Origin: JBOGIG01 sp050742455
GTDB lineage: Bacteria > Actinomycetota > Acidimicrobiia > Acidimicrobiales > JBOGIG01
DNA: 8,127 nt
Assembly (NCBI GenBank): GCA_050742455.1
Contig: JBOGIG010000047.1
Location: forward strand, 1-8,127
Direction of reading: 5' to 3'
Position 1 is the first letter of the stretch. Each line of letters opens with the position of its first letter. This document shows, piece after piece, positions 1 through 5,411 of the stretch. The translations under genes were made by a program, and so were the position numbers. A model generated the notes under the pieces. That model saw nothing but the letters and a program-made list of their open reading frames with translations, was not told where the DNA came from and did not search any database.

Positions 1-377
1 GCCTGGGTGTCGGGATGGTCCACCTCGAACCATCGCACTCCCGGCTTGGAGTAGCGCCACGCCCTGCCGTCATAGCCGGCAGCCGCCACGACTACCTGGG
101 TAACTCCGCGATGAAGCGCGGTGACCACAGCGCGGTCAAAGAAGCTGGTGCGGGCCGCCAGGTAGGCGACCATCCGCTCACCGGCCCGGGTGTTCAACTC
201 GCCGGCCACGTCACGAGACAACCGCTCATCGGCCGCCGGATCTCCGTAGGGGGCGGGTATCCGGTCAAAAGTCAGCCGATTCGCCGTGACCCGCTGCGCG
301 GTCACCGAAGCCACGCCCTCCCTCATCGAACCGGCCCCTGGCGTCGGTATCGCACGAAGGCGAGTCTGCCACGACAT
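1..377 (-). CDS. SAM-dependent methyltransferase, LCM/TIGR00027-like (partial, C-terminus outside window)
   Basis: This gene runs leftward off the window edge, leaving about 125 N-terminal residues. It resembles the actinobacterial class I methyltransferases related to leucine carboxyl methyltransferase (the TIGR00027-like group), which use S-adenosylmethionine on substrates that are mostly unknown. The visible sequence has a DPAADERLSRDVAGEL stretch, then FFDRAVV, then VTQVVVAAAGYDGRAWRY (about residues 90-107), which is the glycine-rich SAM-binding loop with GYDGR in place of the more common GLDTR. It ends with WFEVDHPDTQ, the acidic second-strand motif (E-V-D-x-P). The ATG at 377 has an AGGAGG only 3 nt upstream, a short spacing. 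An in-frame ATG at 326 (MREGVASVTAQRV) fits many family N-termini and is a possible alternative start. It lies 136 bp downstream of vapC on the same strand. Whether it is intact cannot be judged here. Confidence 0.85.
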   Translation of the reverse strand, partial: MSWQTRLRAIPTPGAGSMREGVASVTAQRVTANRLTFDRIPAPYGDPAADERLSRDVAGELNTRAGERMVAYLAARTSFFDRAVVTALHRGVTQVVVAAAGYDGRAWRYSKPGVRWFEVDHPDTQ

Positions 378-398
378 GCTCCTCCTGACTTCAAAGGA

Positions 399-411
399 AT
401 GGAGCCTCCAT
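399..411. promoter_or_regulatory. 13-bp palindrome upstream of the methyltransferase
   Basis: ATGGAG and CTCCAT form perfect 6-bp arms around one base, 21 bp upstream of the methyltransferase start. The gap between vapC and the methyltransferase (378-513) would have to hold any promoter of the methyltransferase, so this could be an operator. I see no convincing -10/-35 pair beside it. A 13-bp palindrome can occur by chance. Confidence 0.2.
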
Positions 412-513
412 GGACCCAGGCCGCATCAATGGCGACATCCGGCGCTACGTGGCGCACCCGGTACGCCTACCCCCCGGAGCGTCGTCGGTCAGCGGCACCG
501 CCGGAGCAGGAGG

Positions 514-915
514 TCAGGAGATCAGCTCAAACTTGCATCGAGGACCGCTGGTGGCGGCGAGCTTGGCATCACAGGTGACAACCGGAGCAACGAGCTCCTC
601 GGCAACCGCTACATAGGCCGCGTCGTAGGCCGTGACGTTGGCGCGCAGCTCCCACATTCGGTCGAGCAGCGGCGCAAGAGGAATACGCCTGAGTGGGAAG
701 CTCGCGAGGTGGCGCAGCGCACTGGGTACGGTGCTCTGGAGGCTTGGAAGCCGAAGTGCCAACCGGCGAAGAGCCGATACGACCTCAGCGTCGATGTGGG
801 CTGGCGCGACCAAGGAGTCGCCGGCAGCAAGCCGCGCTACGACCACTTCGCGTCGCGGGTCTTCGACCACGTAGAAGGCCGTCAATACCGAGGCGTCGAC
901 CACCGCAAAGCTCAC
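514..915 (-). CDS. vapC: VapC-family PIN-domain toxin ribonuclease
   Basis: This 133-residue protein has the size and layout of a type II VapC toxin, a Mg2+-dependent RNase held inactive by its antitoxin; known family targets are tRNA or rRNA sites. The four PIN acidic positions are visible: D7 in VVDASVL, E44 in HIDAEVVSALRR, D98 in TAYDAAYVAVAE and D116 in VTCDAKLA. All catalytic positions are present, so it should be active. The start is GTG, and its GTGA overlaps the TGA stop of the upstream antitoxin by 4 nt, implying translational coupling and a toxin supply tied to antitoxin synthesis. I see no strong Shine-Dalgarno sequence of its own. The target RNA cannot be predicted from the sequence. 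Family assignment is firm; the activity is inferred. Confidence 0.93.
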   Translation of the reverse strand: MSFAVVDASVLTAFYVVEDPRREVVVARLAAGDSLVAPAHIDAEVVSALRRLALRLPSLQSTVPSALRHLASFPLRRIPLAPLLDRMWELRANVTAYDAAYVAVAEELVAPVVTCDAKLAATSGPRCKFELIS

Positions 916-1142
916 GATGCTTCGCGGGTCTCCCGCACTGCAGCTACGGCGTCCTCCAGCGTCAGCGCACTGCCTGCCGGCGGGTGGTAGGTCGCGAGAT
1001 AGTCCGCAAGCCGAGCCACTTCGGCAACTTCGGTCAGCCGGTCGACGACGTAAGCGCTGAGCGACTGACGCTTCGCAGTCGCTGCATCAGCGATCGCTGA
1101 GTACACGTCGTCCGGGACATCTCGCAAGTTCATCCGTCGCAT
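912..1142 (-). CDS. vapB: FitA/VapB-like ribbon-helix-helix antitoxin
   Basis: This 76-residue protein lies directly upstream of vapC and overlaps it by 4 nt. The N-terminus MNLRDVPDDVYSAIADAA followed by RQSLSAYVVDRL is the FitA-like ribbon-helix-helix pattern: a beta strand that pairs in the dimer and reads DNA, then two helices. The C-terminal part, with LTLEDAVAAVRETREAS at the end, should wrap around and block the PIN active site. The start at 1142 is chosen because the ATG sits exactly 6 nt after a CATAAT -10 box, and no ribosome binding site precedes it. An in-frame ATG at 1133 gives a protein only three residues shorter, also typical of the family. Repression by the VapBC complex at the overlapping palindrome is expected. 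Confidence 0.9.
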   Translation of the reverse strand: MRRMNLRDVPDDVYSAIADAATAKRQSLSAYVVDRLTEVAEVARLADYLATYHPPAGSALTLEDAVAAVRETREAS

Positions 1143-1162
1143 GGTGCCATTATGGCACCATG
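1140..1162 (-). promoter_or_regulatory. vapBC promoter/operator: palindrome over a leaderless -10
   Basis: A perfect inverted repeat with 10-bp arms (CATGGTGCCA and TGGCACCATG) and a 3-nt centre covers the vapB start codon. On the minus strand the centre holds CATAAT (1154-1149), followed by exactly 6 nt and then the ATG at 1142, so transcription should begin at or next to the A of the start codon. The -35 region is weak. A repressor bound here would cover the -10 box, the transcription start and the start codon at once, which fits autoregulation by VapB or VapBC. Confidence 0.72.
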
Positions 1163-1271
1163 GGCTCTCCGAAAGCCGACGGAGATACCCGCGGCTCGTA
1201 CGCTAACGCTGGACGCACACCTTCCGGGCAACTCGAATCGCCTCTGGCCCCGTACCCGGACGGACCTCTGC

Positions 1272-1286
1272 GACAATTACCCGATG
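1272..1286 (+). promoter_or_regulatory. Candidate leaderless -10 and start of the DUF664-like gene
   Basis: GACAAT (1272-1277) is followed by 6 nt and the ATG at 1284. No Shine-Dalgarno sequence precedes this ATG. The -10 matches the actinobacterial A2/T6 pattern, but its first base is off consensus and no -35 is evident. Taken alone it is weak; it gains support from the same spacing at four other genes in the window. Confidence 0.4.
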
Positions 1287-1763
1287 GCGTCTTGGCGCGA
1301 AATAGAGCAGGACTCCCCCGACTTCGCACGCCACGTACGGGACCGATTCCCGAGCCCGACGATCCAATTCCCGTCACGAGCCGAGGTCTTCATCGGGTAC
1401 CTCGACTACTTTCGCGCCCGGATCATCGCCAAGGTCGGGGGGCTGGGCGACGCCGAGCAACGCCATAGTCGCTTGCCCACCGGCTGGACGCCGCTGGAGC
1501 TGGTCAAGCACCTCATGTTCGTAGAGCTGCGCTGGCTCGAGTGGGGGTTCGAGGGCCGTCGCGTCGATGACCCATGGGGCGACCGGCGAGACGACCGTTG
1601 GTATGTAACGTCAGATGAGACCACCGCGGAGCTCGCTAAACGGATTGAGGGCCCGCGGGCTGCCTATATCAACGCCGCAGCGAAGTCGACGCCTTCGGCG
1701 TCCATCGTGGTCGGCCAGTGCAGGCCGATGTTGGCCTCAGTGACCCTCACCGAGGCGCCGTGA
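1284..1763 (+). pseudogene. DUF664/DinB-like protein, C-terminally truncated
   Basis: Residues 37-128 match the DUF664 branch of the DinB-like superfamily, helical-bundle metalloproteins including mycothiol-dependent enzymes. Visible marks are GYLDYFRARIIAKVGGL, then LPTGWTPLELVKHLMFVELRW with the first candidate metal ligand H76, then DDPWGDRRDDRWYV and DETTAELAKRI. Intact members continue with an HMxEExARHxGH-like segment carrying the other histidines. Here the homology stops near residue 130 (about position 1670), the point where the oppositely oriented gene at 1664-2077 ends, and the last 30 residues are unrelated read-through. Without the later histidines it should not form the metal site. 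The first 22 residues (MASWREIEQDSPDFARHVRDRF) recall PPOX/F420-type proteins rather than DUF664. An upstream in-frame ATG at 1152 is less likely because it would begin inside the vapB operator. I infer a broken gene, possibly cut by arrival of the neighbouring module. Confidence 0.7.
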
Positions 1764-2077
1764 TGCACCGCTGCGCCGACTAGCTCAGCCAGGACAAGGT
1801 TGGCTCGGTGAACGACGGCCACCCGCACGATGTTGTCGATGCTCGTCCGGGAATCGAGCACCACGAGACGATGCGGCGGCGGGTGGAGCACGCGGCGCAT
1901 TGCCGCGACTGGATCAACGTTCCGACGAGACAGGCTGCCTTGTTTGGCCGGGTCCGACAGTGCCCTCGCCAAGCGAAAGTGGAACCCCCACGTGGTCGCC
2001 ACTGGTCCGTTAACCTCAAGGTCGGGAAGCCGACCGGCGATGGCCAGCAGAGCCAGGTGGTCGTCGACGATGACCAT
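1664..2077 (-). CDS. PIN-like protein, putative toxin partner of an RHH antitoxin
   Basis: This 137-residue protein begins immediately after the stop codon of the ribbon-helix-helix gene (TGA then ATG, no gap), the arrangement of a toxin behind its antitoxin. The N-terminus MVIVDDHLALLAIAG resembles the first PIN strand with its acidic residue (D5/D6). The end, NLVLAELVGAAVHHGASVRV followed by TEANIG, resembles the last PIN helix and strand. Elsewhere the usual acids look replaced: TTWGFHFRLARAL has no Glu where PIN toxins normally carry one, N93 sits near the usual third Asp, and E114/N116 near the last. A remaining acid is D75 in LVVLDSRTS. I therefore read it as a divergent PIN-like protein with unproven nuclease activity. 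Its last residues overlap the truncated DUF664-like gene on the other strand. No named family is claimed. Confidence 0.6.
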   Translation of the reverse strand: MVIVDDHLALLAIAGRLPDLEVNGPVATTWGFHFRLARALSDPAKQGSLSRRNVDPVAAMRRVLHPPPHRLVVLDSRTSIDNIVRVAVVHRANLVLAELVGAAVHHGASVRVTEANIGLHWPTTMDAEGVDFAAALI

Positions 2078-2305
2078 TCACTCGATGCACAGGTCGGGAT
2101 CGGTGGCGCTGAGCGTCCTCGCTCTCTGCGCCAACTCATCTGCCATGTCCCCCAAAACTTCGTCCAGGGCGAAATCTGCGCCCAAGTTTAGTTCGCGGTC
2201 AATCACAGCCCGTATGACCTCACTGCGGCTGCAGCCCTCGGCGGCGGCGAGCGCGTCAAGGCCCGCTTGCTCCGCTCCTGAGAGGTAGATGTTCGTCCGG
2301 TGCAC
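2078..2305 (-). CDS. Ribbon-helix-helix (CopG-type) antitoxin-like protein
   Basis: This 75-residue protein has a clear RHH fold: RTNIYLS as the DNA-reading strand (residues 3-9), GAEQAGLDALAAAEG as helix A, and SRSEVIRAVIDREL (26-39) as helix B with the usual S-R-S-E-x-I turn. The acidic tail (residues 45-75, rich in D and E) would bind the partner protein encoded immediately downstream. The start is GTG at 2305, chosen because a good TATACT -10 ends exactly 6 nt before it and the RHH strand begins at residue 3; no Shine-Dalgarno sequence is present. It probably represses its own operon, alone or with its partner. The role as antitoxin is inferred from architecture and gene order. Confidence 0.82.
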   Translation of the reverse strand: MHRTNIYLSGAEQAGLDALAAAEGCSRSEVIRAVIDRELNLGADFALDEVLGDMADELAQRARTLSATDPDLCIE

Positions 2306-2320
2306 ACCTCAAGTATACAC
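2300..2320 (-). promoter_or_regulatory. Leaderless promoter and tandem operator-like repeats of the RHH operon
   Basis: On the minus strand TATACT (2317-2312) is followed by 6 nt and the GTG start at 2305, so the mRNA likely begins at the start codon. Two copies of GTGTRYAC, at 2320-2313 and 2307-2300, lie 13 bp apart: the first covers the -10, the second the start codon. RHH dimers often bind such spaced short repeats. The -35 is poor. The promoter call is stronger than the operator call. Confidence 0.55.
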
Positions 2321-2558
2321 CATTACGTACATCACACCGATTACCGACGGCAGTGTGACCTGTCAGGGATCGTCATCAACCGAATCGCCGTTCTAGGCAA
2401 TGTTTCTGCACCCCTGGCCGGACCTTGGGTCCAACACAATGGGAGTTCGAAGACATCCCGCTCCAGGTGATGCTTCTGGAGGTTTCGAATAGCCCTCCTC
2501 GGCGAGGGATTCCGTGTCGGCGAGCCGACGACGGTTTCATCAGGGTTTCCAGCCCTGG
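2306..2558. other. Gene-free gap between RHH operon and tetR
   Basis: Apart from the promoter of the RHH operon at its left end and a hairpin near 2493-2508, I see no gene here. Short open frames exist (for example an ATG at 2440 with 17 codons), but none carries a ribosome site or recognisable motif. I found no remnant of the missing DUF664 histidine-rich C-terminus. Confidence 0.5.
2493..2508 (-). terminator. Possible hairpin downstream of tetR
   Basis: CCCTC and GAGGG form 5-bp arms around 6 nt (an alternative fold is CCTCG/CGAGG around one base), about 50 bp past the tetR stop. On the minus strand no clear T tract follows, so an intrinsic terminator is only possible. Confidence 0.25.
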
Positions 2559-3251
2559 CTAGTTGATTCCAACCGCTATCAGAGCGGCTGTTATCGCCCG
2601 ATCGACGGTTTCCCTTTGGGCACCGAGGCCGACCATGAGGTTGATGGCCATGGGCCCGAGGACGGTGGCGAAGCTTTGGCCTTCCGGTGCGAAGTAGCCG
2701 GCCATTTCCAGGAGCACGTAACCGTGGGTAGCGGCGAGGAACTGTCCTGCCGCGGCGACGGTATCGACCTCGGCAATCTGTTTGGAATGTTTGATTCGCT
2801 CAAGCGAATCGGTCATCACCCGAAAGGCCCCTTCGCCTTCGGGCAGTAGTGAGATGGTGCCCGCCAGAGTCATGTCCTGGGCGACACGGCGTAACAGGGA
2901 GGCGTCGCTCATGCCGAATATCAGCCTGTAGAGTTGGGGGTTGGCCAGCGCCCATTGCCGATAGGCCATGCCATGGACGAAGAAGTCCGCCATGGGGTCT
3001 TCGCTAGGCACGACAGAGGCGACATGGGCGGCGAATCTGACGAAACCTTCTCGGATCATCGCCTCGAACAACTCGGCCATTCCCCCGAAGTGGGTGTAGA
3101 TGGCCATGGTGGACGCGCCTATCTCGCTGGCCAGTTTTCGGGCCTGGACAGCTTCGGGTCCGCCTGCTTCGAGCAGGCGAATGGCGGCTTGCAGGATCGA
3201 CCCTTTGCGATCGTCGACGAAAGCTGTCATCACGGTTTGCCAGTGTGTCAT
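2559..3251 (-). CDS. TetR/AcrR-family transcriptional repressor
   Basis: This 230-residue regulator is divergent from the FAD oxidoreductase gene and probably represses both. The N-terminal TetR helix-turn-helix is plain: GSILQAAIRLLEAGG (residues 17-31), then ARKLASEIGASTMAIYTHFG (37-56) with the family's Y-x-H-F turn, then MAELFEAMIREGF. The C-terminal ligand-binding half carries YRQWALANPQLYRLIFG (97-113), the signature of WHG/TetR_C_33-type domains. The open frame extends 121 codons further upstream into the oxidoreductase gene, but the DNA-binding domain begins here and TATAAC lies exactly 6 nt before the ATG at 3251, so this start is preferred. A second ATG at 3230 (MTAFVDD) remains possible. 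The ligand is unknown; a substrate or product of the neighbouring enzyme is a reasonable guess. Confidence 0.93.
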   Translation of the reverse strand: MTHWQTVMTAFVDDRKGSILQAAIRLLEAGGPEAVQARKLASEIGASTMAIYTHFGGMAELFEAMIREGFVRFAAHVASVVPSEDPMADFFVHGMAYRQWALANPQLYRLIFGMSDASLLRRVAQDMTLAGTISLLPEGEGAFRVMTDSLERIKHSKQIAEVDTVAAAGQFLAATHGYVLLEMAGYFAPEGQSFATVLGPMAINLMVGLGAQRETVDRAITAALIAVGIN

Positions 3252-3284
3252 AACACAGTTATAGTCTGCACATAATCGTGTTAT
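3237..3284. promoter_or_regulatory. Shared divergent promoters and twin TetR-type operators
   Basis: The plus-strand promoter for the oxidoreductase is TTGCCA (3237-3242), a 17-nt spacer, and TATAGT (3260-3265). The minus-strand -10 for tetR is TATAAC (3263-3258), so the two -10 boxes share the same four central bases on opposite strands and should compete for polymerase. Two similar 13-bp palindromes, ATAACACAGTTAT (3250-3262) and ATAATCGTGTTAT (3272-3284), agree at 9 of 13 positions and lie 22 bp apart, about two helical turns, so two dimers could bind one DNA face. One covers both -10 boxes and the tetR start, the other the expected oxidoreductase transcription start. The outer halves ATAACAC and GTGTTAT are also exact inverted repeats. 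Confidence 0.75.
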
Positions 3285-3291
3285 TGGACGC

Positions 3292-3296
3292 GGAGG
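3292..3296 (+). promoter_or_regulatory. Ribosome binding site deciding the GTG start of the oxidoreductase
   Basis: GGAGG lies 7 nt before the GTG at 3304. This supports that start for the FAD oxidoreductase and contrasts with the leaderless start predicted for the divergent tetR. Confidence 0.75.
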
Positions 3297-3303
3297 TCTA
3301 CCG

Positions 3304-4647
3304 GTGCAACTTGAGGAGGACTTCGACGTAATCGTCGTGGGCGCCCGCTGCGCCGGAGCGCCACTGGCGCTCGACCTGTCGCGCCGGGGCTTGCGGGTTG
3401 GTCTGGTGGACCGGGCCCGGTTTCCAAGCGAGGTGCCATCCACCCACATGATCCACCCCTGCGGCATCGCTCGTCTTGCCCGGCTCGGCCTCATGGACAA
3501 GCTGCTGGCGACCGGAGCACCGCCCCTGGTCCGCGGCACCTTCGTCGTAGACGATGTCCGCATTGAGATGCGGCCGGAGGTGGCCGCACGCTTCGAGGCG
3601 CCCTGGCTGTGCATTCGCCGAAGAGTCCTCGATCAATGCCTGGTAGACGCGGCCTCCCAAGCAGGTGTCACGGTCATGTCCGGGCGGGCAGTTACCGGAC
3701 TCATCGAACAGGACGGGGTGGTCCGAGGTGTCCGCACCGATGACGCACTACTTCGCTGCAGTCTTGTAGTCGGCGCCGACGGTATGCATTCCACTATCGC
3801 CCGCCTTGCCGGCGCCCAGGAATACCACACGACCCCTCCCGGCCGGGTCTTCTTGTGGGGTTACTTCCATGGAGCGGACGCACCTAACGGGTACGCGACC
3901 CTCGGGCGCATCGGCAACCTCGGCTTTATTGCGATGCCCACCGATAGCGGCCTGTACATGGCGGGAATCGCTATCTCGCGCGAGCAGCGCAACGCCTCTC
4001 TGGCCGACACCAGCACCAGTCTCTGCCGTGGGCTCGAGGGAACCGGCGAGGTCGCGGAGTTTCTGCGTCCGGCCAGGCGAGTCGGGCCGGTGCGGGTCAT
4101 GGCCCGATGGCACGGCTACTTCCGCCAGGCTACCGGACCCGGTTGGGTGCTACTCGGCGATGCCGGACACTTCAAAGACCCCACACCAGCGCAGGGCATC
4201 TCCGACGCATTGCGCCAAGGCGAAACACTTGCCGAGGTCATAGAGTCTGGCCTTGGTGATGGTCGCCTGGGCCAGCGCCTGGGGGAATGGTGGCGCTGGC
4301 GTGACCGCGACGCCTGGGAGATGTACTGGTTCGCCACCGACATGGGCGCCGCGGAGAACAACCCGGGAATGGTGGCGGAGACGCTTCGGCGAATCGTCCG
4401 ACAGCCAGACGGCCCTGAGCGCTTCCTGCGTGTCCTCAACCACGAGCTGCCGCCATCGAAGCTGTTCACCCTCGGCAGAGTTCTGTCCACACTGGTCACG
4501 GCGGGGGCAGCACACCCCCGCCGCCTCCCCCGGCTGGCCGGCGAGACCGCGAACTTGGCGACACAGGAGATCACCCGCCGGCGCCTTCGACGCAAGCAGC
4601 GTTACCCCAACCTCACACATCCGCAACCCTCTACATCACTGGGATGA
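3304..4647 (+). CDS. FAD-dependent oxidoreductase/monooxygenase (FAD_binding_3 / geranylgeranyl reductase-like)
   Basis: This 447-residue flavoprotein has the group A monooxygenase/GGR-like layout. Residues 8-36 form the Rossmann ADP-binding unit, DVIVVGARCAGAPLALDL to LVDR, with the family variant G-A-R-C-A-G in place of GxGxxG and D36 as the ribose-binding acid. SLVVGADGMHSTIARLAG (153-170) is the DG motif. GWVLLGDAGHFKDPTPAQG (280-298) is the GD motif binding the FAD ribityl/phosphate, followed by the helix ISDALRQGETLAE. STHMIHPCGIARLARLGL (46-63) is typical of a widespread actinobacterial group of unknown substrate. The C-terminus beyond 370 is helical and basic. No signal peptide or membrane segment is seen, so it is probably cytosolic. 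It has its own promoter and a good ribosome site and is divergent from tetR, implying induction by a small molecule. Hydroxylation, epoxidation or reduction cannot be told apart from the sequence. Confidence 0.9.
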   Translation: MQLEEDFDVIVVGARCAGAPLALDLSRRGLRVGLVDRARFPSEVPSTHMIHPCGIARLARLGLMDKLLATGAPPLVRGTFVVDDVRIEMRPEVAARFEAPWLCIRRRVLDQCLVDAASQAGVTVMSGRAVTGLIEQDGVVRGVRTDDALLRCSLVVGADGMHSTIARLAGAQEYHTTPPGRVFLWGYFHGADAPNGYATLGRIGNLGFIAMPTDSGLYMAGIAISREQRNASLADTSTSLCRGLEGTGEVAEFLRPARRVGPVRVMARWHGYFRQATGPGWVLLGDAGHFKDPTPAQGISDALRQGETLAEVIESGLGDGRLGQRLGEWWRWRDRDAWEMYWFATDMGAAENNPGMVAETLRRIVRQPDGPERFLRVLNHELPPSKLFTLGRVLSTLVTAGAAHPRRLPRLAGETANLATQEITRRRLRRKQRYPNLTHPQPSTSLG

Positions 4648-4650
4648 ATC

Positions 4651-5025
4651 TCATCCAGGCCCCTCCGAGCCGGAGGACAATTTCTCCAGGTACACGATTC
4701 GGTCGTCGAGACGCTCGTTGGCCACGGCTTTGACGGCAGCCGCAATCGCATTTATCCCAGCGGGACGGCGTGAGAAGCGCGAGGAGAGGGCGATCAGCAA
4801 GCCAGGGTGGTGACAGCCGGCATTGAGGCGTTCGGTTGTCAGGCGAACGAAGTCGGCGACGTTCTCGGTGAGGACCACGTAGCCTCCGGCGGTGGCGGCA
4901 GCCTGGACATCGGGGTCTGATCGTCCAGCGAGGCCGAGCTCTGCAACGGTACAGGCGTTGATCCCGCCGGCCCGCAAAGCCTCGGCGAGAGCCCGTGGGT
5001 ACATCTCATCGAGCAGGAGCCTCAA
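4651..5025 (-). CDS. DUF5615-family PIN-like toxin
   Basis: This 124-residue protein matches the DUF5615 PIN-like group (related to Mut7-C nucleases), usually found as the toxin partner of DUF433-type antitoxins. The start MRLLLDEMYPRALAEALRAGG carries D6/E7. RSDPDVQAAATAGGYVVLTENVADF (residues 35-59) has D37, D39 and the T-E-N-x-x-D-F end motif with D58. H72/H73-P-G-L follows, as in the family's HxG segment. The start is TTG, overlapping the antitoxin's TGA by 4 nt (TTGA), and no separate ribosome site is apparent, so translation should depend on antitoxin translation. An internal ATG at residue 8 would cut off the acidic D6 and is rejected. The last residues converge to within 3 bp of the oxidoreductase stop. 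RNase activity is inferred from the fold. Confidence 0.85.
   Translation of the reverse strand: MRLLLDEMYPRALAEALRAGGINACTVAELGLAGRSDPDVQAAATAGGYVVLTENVADFVRLTTERLNAGCHHPGLLIALSSRFSRRPAGINAIAAAVKAVANERLDDRIVYLEKLSSGSEGPG
4662..4676 (+). terminator. Weak hairpin after the oxidoreductase gene
   Basis: CCTCCG and CGGAGG form perfect 6-bp arms around a 3-nt loop, 14 nt past the oxidoreductase stop, followed by ACAATTT. It sits inside the 3' end of the convergent toxin-like gene. The T tract is short, so termination is plausible but not secure. The two convergent genes are only 3 bp apart, so some shared element would be useful. Confidence 0.35.
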
Positions 5026-5411
5026 GATGTCGACGCGGCGGCGGTCTCTTGTCGGTGCAGTTCCGTACGGGCGTCAATCTCGTTGGGATAGGCGACTCCA
5101 TAGCGCAGTGCTGCTTCGATCTGAGGTCGGGTCAGCGACGACTCTTCTACTAGTACAGCCACCGGATCGGGCTCGTCCGACAAATCCTCGATCCAGATCG
5201 CAACCTCCCACACGTCGGGCCCGCCGACCACCCCGGCACGCCGGCCCGTGGGGCCGTCCCGGAAGGTGATCAGCGGATGCTCATCACGCCTCACACCTTC
5301 TTCGGCGTAGCGCCGTAGGCGATCCGACAGAGTTTCCCCCGCGGCTCGCGCCCGTAGCCTGATCCGCTGGGCGAGGCTGTCCTCAAGCCGCACTGAGATG
5401 TTCTGGGACAC
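5022..5411 (-). CDS. RHH-DUF433-like fusion antitoxin
   Basis: This 129-residue protein joins two parts. Residues 1-40 (SQNISVRLEDSLAQRIRLRA, then GETLSDRLRRYAEEGVRR) are a ribbon-helix-helix DNA-binding unit. Residues 47-118 resemble DUF433: a GRRAGVVGGPDVWEVAIWI segment, an acidic linker, then LTRPQIEAALRYGVAYPNEID, which matches the common ending 'Lt..qi.aAl.Ya..hp.EI'. DUF433 proteins typically neutralise DUF5615 partners, and this gene overlaps the DUF5615 gene by 4 nt. The start is set at GTG 5411 because the RHH strand begins right after it and TACAAT lies exactly 6 nt upstream. A longer frame back to 5576 adds a 55-residue extension with no homology that crosses the hsdM start region. 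Autoregulation through the RHH part is expected. Confidence 0.82.
   Translation of the reverse strand: MSQNISVRLEDSLAQRIRLRARAAGETLSDRLRRYAEEGVRRDEHPLITFRDGPTGRRAGVVGGPDVWEVAIWIEDLSDEPDPVAVLVEESSLTRPQIEAALRYGVAYPNEIDARTELHRQETAAASTS

Noticed and set aside
410..616. Short plus-strand frame beginning MDPGRINGDIRRYV with a GGAG upstream
   Set aside because: The first 20 residues look protein-like and a ribosome site is possible, but it has no recognisable family and its second half runs antisense through the vapC 3' end into a low-complexity S/T/A tail. At best it is a remnant of a gene start.
286..990. Long plus-strand open frame (234 codons) over the vapC region
   Set aside because: It is antisense to the well-supported VapC and VapB genes, has an arginine-rich composition without domain motifs, and reflects high GC in a complementary frame.
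1152..1283. Longer N-terminus (44 residues) for the DUF664-like gene
   Set aside because: It would start inside the vapB operator, has no ribosome site and adds R/P-rich residues without homology.
3252..3614. 121-codon upstream extension of the TetR frame
   Set aside because: It is antisense to the oxidoreductase Rossmann domain, and the TetR DNA-binding domain and its -10 box fit a start at 3251.
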